Below are positions 59,889 to 64,000 of a stretch of DNA of 64,000 nt, in pieces. The notes under the pieces were generated by a model. It was not told the DNA's origin, searched no databases, and saw only the letters and a program-made list of their open reading frames with translations. A program made the translations under genes and the position numbers. The stretch covers positions 124,001 to 188,000 of the forward strand of contig NZ_MRDL01000051.1 in NCBI RefSeq assembly GCF_002008365.1, written 5' to 3'. Positions within the stretch are counted from its first letter, which is position 1; each line of letters begins with the position of its first letter. The DNA is from Rhizobium leguminosarum bv. viciae USDA 2370 (lineage in GTDB: Bacteria; Pseudomonadota; Alphaproteobacteria; Rhizobiales; Rhizobiaceae).

Positions 59889-61235
59889 TCATATCGGTCG
59901 GCGCAGCGGCCTGAACGCTGCTCGAAGCTCGGCGGAGAAGAGCTCCGGCTGCTCCCAGGCGGCGAAGTGGCCGCCCTTGTCGACCTTGTGGAAATAGATA
60001 AGGTTGCGATAGGCGCGACGGGCCCATGTCTCCGGGGCCTGGTAGCTCTCCCCAGGAAAGACGGTGATGGCGACCGGAAGCGCGATCTTGGAGGTCTTCT
60101 CCCCGGCCGCAAGGACGGGACTGCGCCCGCCGCCATATTCCCAGTAGATCCGGGCCGAGGAAGCGGCGCTGTTGGTCAACCAGTAAAGCGTGATGTCGTC
60201 GAGCACCTCGTCGGGAGACTTTTCGGGATCGCTGCTGTCGTAGGTCCAGTGCGTGAAGCCTGGATGACCGAGCGTCCATGCCGCAAGGCCGGCCGGGGAG
60301 TCCGATATGGCGTAGCCGATCGTCTGCGGCCTCGTGCCCATCATCGTGGCATAGGACCTGTTCCCCATCTTGGCTGCGGCGCTGAGGGCATCGAACGCCG
60401 CGCGTTCCTCGCTGGAGAGTCGCTGCGGCGCCGGCCCGCCCGCGGCGAGCACCGCGGCAACTTCGGGCGGCACGACAGCCGGCAGGTTGATGTGGATGCC
60501 GAGCAGACCTTGTGGCGCGAGCCGTCCCATTGCGCCGGAGACCGGCGAGCCCCAGTCGCCGCCCTGGGCGACGTAGCTGCTGTAAGCGAGGCGCTTCATC
60601 AGTTCCGCCCAGGCCCGCGCGATGCGGTCCGGCCCCCAGCCGGTGCCGGTCGGCTTGCCGGAGAAGCCGTAGCCCGGCATCGACGGAATGACCACGTCGA
60701 ACGCATCTTCGGCGCGTCCGCCATGAGCGGTCGGATCGGTGAGCGGGCCGATGATCTTGAGGTTCTCGAATATCGATCCCGGCCAGCCATGGGTGATGAT
60801 GACGGGCAGGGCATTCGGATGTTTCGAGTGGACGTGAATGAAGTGGATGTCTAGGCCGTCGATCTCGGTGATGAACTGCGGCAGCGCGTTCAGCTTCGCT
60901 TCCGCCTTTCGCCAGTCGTAGCCGGTGCCCCAATAATCGACGAGCGGCTTGATCTTCTCGAGCTGTATGCCCTGCGTCTGGTCGTCGACCGTCTCGCGTT
61001 CGGGCCAGCGTGTTGCCAGCACGCGCCGGCGAAGGTCGAGGAGGTCCGCCTCGGGAGTGTCGACGCGAAACGGGCGGACAGCATCTCCCGCGGCAGCCGA
61101 TGCCTGATAGGACGGAAACAGGCTGGTCGCGCCCGCGGCGGCAATCCCGATCGCCGCGGTGGTCAGGAACCTGCGCCGGTCGCGGTTCAGGGATTCCGAG
61201 CTGGCACTTGTGAGCAGTTTGAAGAGCATGGTCAT
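59889..61235 (-). CDS. Epoxide hydrolase with Tat signal, second paralogue
   Basis: A 448-residue exported epoxide hydrolase closely related to the protein at 46852-48153. The Tat signal is NRDRRRFLTTAAIGIAAAG. The EHN domain (FRVDTPEADLLDLRRRVLATRWPE), HGWPGS, AQGGDWGSPVSGAM with the nucleophile aspartate, and KGGHFAAWEQP with the histidine are all present. The start was taken at ATG 61235, with AAAGGA before it; the open frame continues 57 codons upstream but without family sequence. The substrate is unknown. Confidence 0.9.
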   Translation of the reverse strand: MTMLFKLLTSASSESLNRDRRRFLTTAAIGIAAAGATSLFPSYQASAAAGDAVRPFRVDTPEADLLDLRRRVLATRWPERETVDDQTQGIQLEKIKPLVDYWGTGYDWRKAEAKLNALPQFITEIDGLDIHFIHVHSKHPNALPVIITHGWPGSIFENLKIIGPLTDPTAHGGRAEDAFDVVIPSMPGYGFSGKPTGTGWGPDRIARAWAELMKRLAYSSYVAQGGDWGSPVSGAMGRLAPQGLLGIHINLPAVVPPEVAAVLAAGGPAPQRLSSEERAAFDALSAAAKMGNRSYATMMGTRPQTIGYAISDSPAGLAAWTLGHPGFTHWTYDSSDPEKSPDEVLDDITLYWLTNSAASSARIYWEYGGGRSPVLAAGEKTSKIALPVAITVFPGESYQAPETWARRAYRNLIYFHKVDKGGHFAAWEQPELFSAELRAAFRPLRRPI

Positions 61236-61448
61236 GGCATTGTCCTTTGAAGCAGACGCCTTGGGCAAGACTTCGATAAGTTCGGCCATCGTCAGAATAG
61301 CATGGGCGTAGGTCGGGCCGTTCAGCTTTTGCGCCGCACGCATCATTAGGTGCGAGAAGGCGGCCGTCGCGTCGCTCACCAGGGTCGCGAAATAACCGAG
61401 TTCCATGGCGAAGCGGGCGGTGGATTCGATACAGCTATTCCCGCCGGA

Positions 61449-62120
61449 TCATCTCGATGCGAGGCCGGCCGTATTGCGCAGGTGATCGGGATGCGTGCCG
61501 CCGCCCATACTTCTCGCCACCATCGCGACGATGGTTTCGAAGAGTTCGTTCTTTGCCTCGACGGCGGTGATGTCGCCCGACGCGGCGGCATAGGAGAGGG
61601 CTTCGGCGGCGCCGAGCATGGCCCAGAGGCCGGCTGCGGCGATCGTGCCGGCACCGGTAAAGGGCGAAAGCGCGATGCGGCATTTTTCGATGAAGGCCGC
61701 TTCGTATTCGCGCTTGATCCTTTCGAGTTCCGGCGAGCCGGCAAGTGCTGCGATCACACCGGGGATTTCGCGGCCCTGAAGCAGCACGCAGTCGACATAG
61801 GAGGTGGCGATGACTGTGGCCCGGTCGGCAAGCGACGGCTGGCTTGCCGCAAGGGCTGCGTCCATCACAGTCGTCTGGCGGGCGTCGAATTCGCGGTAGA
61901 GCGCTGCGAGCAGGCCGGGGCGGGTTTCGAAATGATCATAGACCACGGGTTTCGTTACACCGGCCCGCTCGGAAAGCCGGCCGAGGGTCAGCGCTTCCGT
62001 TCCCTCGTCACGGGCGATCTGCCAAGCGACGTCGAGCAACTGGCGATGCCGATCCTGACGCGACAGGCGGCGGCGCGGTTGCGGATCGGTCGGCTGACCT
62101 GTTGTTTCGGCGCTTGACAT
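61449..62120 (-). CDS. TetR family transcriptional regulator
   Basis: A 223-residue regulator. The helix-turn-helix lies at residues 20-65: LLDVAWQIARDEGTEALTLGRLSERAGVTKPVVYDHF. The C-terminal part is a TetR ligand domain of unknown specificity. It diverges from the quinone reductase-like gene at 62214. The start at ATG 62120 was preferred since upstream codons lie within the operator region. It most likely represses the divergent gene in the absence of a quinone or aromatic inducer. Confidence 0.9.
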   Translation of the reverse strand: MSSAETTGQPTDPQPRRRLSRQDRHRQLLDVAWQIARDEGTEALTLGRLSERAGVTKPVVYDHFETRPGLLAALYREFDARQTTVMDAALAASQPSLADRATVIATSYVDCVLLQGREIPGVIAALAGSPELERIKREYEAAFIEKCRIALSPFTGAGTIAAAGLWAMLGAAEALSYAAASGDITAVEAKNELFETIVAMVARSMGGGTHPDHLRNTAGLASR

Positions 62121-62125
62121 CGCTA

Positions 62126-62168
62126 TATACCAAAAGTAACTTACTGAAAGTAGCTTACCAAAGGTATA
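62126..62168. promoter_or_regulatory. TetR operator region
   Basis: Two direct copies of aaagtaRcttac start at 62133 and 62147 (14 bases apart), bounded by tatacc (62126-62131) and ggtata (62163-62168). The first copy includes the odd palindrome gtaa-c-ttac. It lies between the divergent starts. Confidence 0.6.
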
Positions 62169-62213
62169 CAGGCTGCGTCTTCCATCCGCAATCATTCAGC
62201 AGGAGTTTTCGCC

Positions 62214-62852
62214 ATGCACGCGCTCATCGTCGTCGCGCATCCCGATCCCCAGTCGCTCACCCACCGCGTCGCCGCCCATCTTGCCGAAGGTGTCACACTT
62301 TCCGATGCCGGCCATTCCGTCGAGTTTGCCGATCTCGCGGCCGAGGGCTTCGATCCCCGGTTCACCGCGGCCGATTTTGCTCTGCATCTGAGGAAAGGGG
62401 TGCTGCCCGCCGACGTTGCCGCCGAGCAGGCAAGGGTCGACCGCGCCGATGCGCTGGTGCTCGTCTATCCCGTCTACTGGTGGTCGATGCCGGGGCTTAT
62501 CAAGGGATGGATCGACCGGGTGTTCACCAATGGCTGGGCTTACGACGATCGCCCGGATACCGGGCTGGTGAAGTTGCTTGGCCGCCTGCCGGTGCATCTG
62601 GTCGGCCTCGGCGGCGCCGATGCCGGGACCTATGTGCGGCACGGCTATTTCGGCGCCATGAAGACGCAGATCGATCACGGGATCTTCGACTATTGCGGCG
62701 CCCGCGTCGTGACATCGGAGCTGTTGCTCGAAGCCGGACCGAACCATGCGGCCGCCCATCTGGAGACTGCGCGCGCCGTTGGCCGCAGGCTCTTCGACAC
62801 ATCCAGGCGATACGAGGCGACTGACCGCGTAAAGGTGCCCGAGTTCCGGTAA
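62214..62852 (+). CDS. NAD(P)H-dependent quinone reductase-like flavoprotein
   Basis: A 212-residue protein of the flavodoxin_2 group (NQO1/KefF/MdaB-like), which reduces quinones by two electrons. Landmarks are ALIVVAHPDPQSLTHRVA (FMN phosphate loop), DALVLVYPVYWWSMPGLIKGWIDRVFTNGWAY and VGLGGADAGTYVRHGYFGAMKTQ. The ATG is the first in frame. It is controlled most probably by the divergent TetR protein. Confidence 0.9.
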   Translation: MHALIVVAHPDPQSLTHRVAAHLAEGVTLSDAGHSVEFADLAAEGFDPRFTAADFALHLRKGVLPADVAAEQARVDRADALVLVYPVYWWSMPGLIKGWIDRVFTNGWAYDDRPDTGLVKLLGRLPVHLVGLGGADAGTYVRHGYFGAMKTQIDHGIFDYCGARVVTSELLLEAGPNHAAAHLETARAVGRRLFDTSRRYEATDRVKVPEFR

Positions 62853-62914
62853 GGTTTATCGGCTGGCTAAGGCAGAGTCTTGCGCCGCCGGCCTTTTCAC
62901 GAGACAAGCCTTGG

Positions 62915-63874
62915 ATGAGTATTCCGACGACACATCCCTTCGACTTTGATCCGACCTACGGCAAGCAGCTCGCAGACCTCCTTGCCGTCAAGCAGCCCGA
63001 GGCGCCTGAGGGTTTCGACGATTTCTGGGAAGCGCGTTATCTCAGGGCGCTGACGGTCGATCCGCAGCCGGTGCTGCGCCGGAGCAAAATCAGCCATCCC
63101 GACTGGCATGTGCATGATCTCGTCTATATCTCGACCGGGTCATTCAGGATCGGCGGCTGGCTCATCCTGCCGCGTCAGGGGGAGGTGCGGCGCGGCCTCG
63201 TCGTCGGGCATGGTTATGGCGGGCGGGATCGGCCTGAATTCGATCTGCCGGTCAAGGAAACGGCAGTGCTTTTTCCCTGCTGCCGCGGGCTGTCGCTTAG
63301 CGCTCGTCCGCCGATCTCGCAAAATCCCTCCTGGCATGTGCTCCACGATATCGACAAGCCGAAATCCTATATCATCGGCGGCTGCGTCGAAGATCTGTGG
63401 CTTGCCGTCTCGACACTTGTTGCGCTCTATCCCTGGCTTTCGGGGCATATCGGCTACAGCGGAATCAGCTTCGGCGGCGGTGTCGGGGCGATGGCGATCG
63501 CTTACGACCAGCGCATCGATCGCGGTCACCTTGCGCTGCCGAGCTTCGGGGATCAGCCGCTGCGGCTGATCTTGCCGACCGTCGGCAGCGCGCAATCGGT
63601 GCAGGAGTATCATAAGGAACACGCAGATGTGCTCGAGACGCTTCGGCTCTACGATGCGGCAACGGCCGCTTCGCGGATCAAGGTGCCGATGCTGGTTGCC
63701 GTTGCGCTGTTCGATCCTTCGGTGGCGCCACCCTGTCAGTTCGCTGTCGCAAATGCGCTACCGAAATTTAATGAAATCTTCATCCTGGATGCCGGGCATT
63801 TCGACTATCCTGGCAGCGCTGAGCAAGAGGCGGTTCTCCGCGACAAGGTGGGACAGTTTTTCAGGGTGCCATGA
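62915..63874 (+). CDS. Acetyl xylan esterase family (AXE1) hydrolase
   Basis: A 319-residue alpha/beta hydrolase of the AXE1/cephalosporin-C deacetylase family. The nucleophile elbow is IGYSGISFGGGVG (serine near 190), followed by the acid in ALFDPSVAPP and the histidine in ILDAGHFDYPG. The N-terminus (FDDFWEARYLRAL) is family-typical, and there is no signal peptide. Its stop codon overlaps the start of the following truncated esterase gene (ATGA), which suggests an operon before the repeat was inserted. Confidence 0.87.
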   Translation: MSIPTTHPFDFDPTYGKQLADLLAVKQPEAPEGFDDFWEARYLRALTVDPQPVLRRSKISHPDWHVHDLVYISTGSFRIGGWLILPRQGEVRRGLVVGHGYGGRDRPEFDLPVKETAVLFPCCRGLSLSARPPISQNPSWHVLHDIDKPKSYIIGGCVEDLWLAVSTLVALYPWLSGHIGYSGISFGGGVGAMAIAYDQRIDRGHLALPSFGDQPLRLILPTVGSAQSVQEYHKEHADVLETLRLYDAATAASRIKVPMLVAVALFDPSVAPPCQFAVANALPKFNEIFILDAGHFDYPGSAEQEAVLRDKVGQFFRVP

Positions 63875-64000
63875 ACCGCGAATATCTGCGCTGGTACAGT
63901 CAGCGGCTGCATCGAGACATGGAGATGCTGCTGCATAATTCCTTCAATCGGACTCGATTTACGGACAAAATTATGCAGCCATTCAAAGTGCTACAGCGTC
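63871..64000 (+). pseudogene. Esterase gene truncated by a repeat
   Basis: The frame begins MNREYLRWYSQRLHRDMEM, which resembles the N-terminus of a rhizobial esterase (D-like) family (typically 'M.REY..W.S..L.RDMELL'). After about 20 codons it runs into the palindromic repeat at 63931, and the residues from there come from the repeat. The window ends inside it, so the far side is not seen. The ATGA overlap with the AXE1 gene implies it was once translated with it. Confidence 0.5.
63931..64000. repeat. Palindromic repeat, second copy (incomplete at window end)
   Basis: Starts ctgcataatt and includes a matching aattatgcag, then attcaaagtgctacagcgtc, identical in that last stretch to the copy at 50942-51045. 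The window ends before the second hairpin. It interrupts the esterase reading frame. Confidence 0.8.

Noticed and set aside
1..64000. tRNA, rRNA, prophage, plasmid origin or conjugation genes
   Set aside because: I looked for the usual landmarks (CCA-ended cloverleafs, integrase, repABC, tra genes) and found none.

Overview
The window looks like chromosomal DNA of a Rhizobium species, probably of the R. leguminosarum / R. etli group. The base composition is GC-rich. The families present are ones familiar from Rhizobiales (DUF982, DUF805, DUF899, DUF3095, cyclase-TPR signalling proteins, a UvrB with long tails). Several palindromic intergenic repeats of the type scattered through rhizobial genomes occur. 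I see no rRNA, tRNA, CRISPR array, complete insertion sequence or prophage. Species assignment is inference. Layout, 1-20 kb: an RTX/cadherin surface or secreted protein, a GNAT acetyltransferase and uvrB on the minus strand; a mosaic repeat holding ten copies of an 11-bp unit; a GH15 glucoamylase-like enzyme; then a disturbed stretch (about 10.6-12.9 kb). That stretch carries a truncated trypsin-like protease, a second copy of the uvrB 5' end, degraded DUF982 sequence and two tandem small lipoproteins. It is followed by DUF805, two divergent class III nucleotide cyclases, YHS, ankyrin and DUF899 proteins, and a DUF4087 gene broken by one stop codon. Layout, 20-38 kb: a single-domain response regulator, a SulP transporter with a structured leader, LysR/NmrA and SDR/AraC pairs, a methyltransferase, an MFS carrier, a DUF1800-DUF1501 pair, and a compact redox module. 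The module comprises an aldo/keto reductase, a LysR regulator, a secreted alpha/beta hydrolase, a carboxymuconolactone-decarboxylase-like protein, a cytochrome P460-like c-type haem protein and a DUF4405 membrane protein. Matching LysR-type palindromes lie on both sides of lysR, and an inverted pair of intergenic repeats flanks the whole module. Layout, 38-50 kb: thioesterase, chemoreceptor, extensin-like and zincin-like secreted proteins, then an organic-peroxide regulon. In that regulon ohr and a one-cysteine ohrR lie about 3.2 kb apart but share the same operator sequence, with DUF3095, NUDIX and epoxide hydrolase genes between them. Layout, 50-64 kb: a GlxA-type regulator diverges from a six-gene operon encoding a polar amino acid ABC importer, a fusion of a gamma-glutamyl hydrolase (class I amidotransferase fold) to a Rid imine deaminase, and a DadA-like FAD oxidase. 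Together these suggest uptake, deconjugation, oxidation and imine clearance of an unknown gamma-glutamyl or related amino compound. This operon and the 33-38 kb redox module are the most interesting parts of the window. The window ends with a siderophore-interacting reductase, an O-methyltransferase-like protein, an orphan Rap1a/Tai-like protein, GntR- and TetR-controlled hydrolase, epoxide hydrolase and quinone reductase genes, and an esterase gene cut off by a repeat element that is also found inside the ABC operon.
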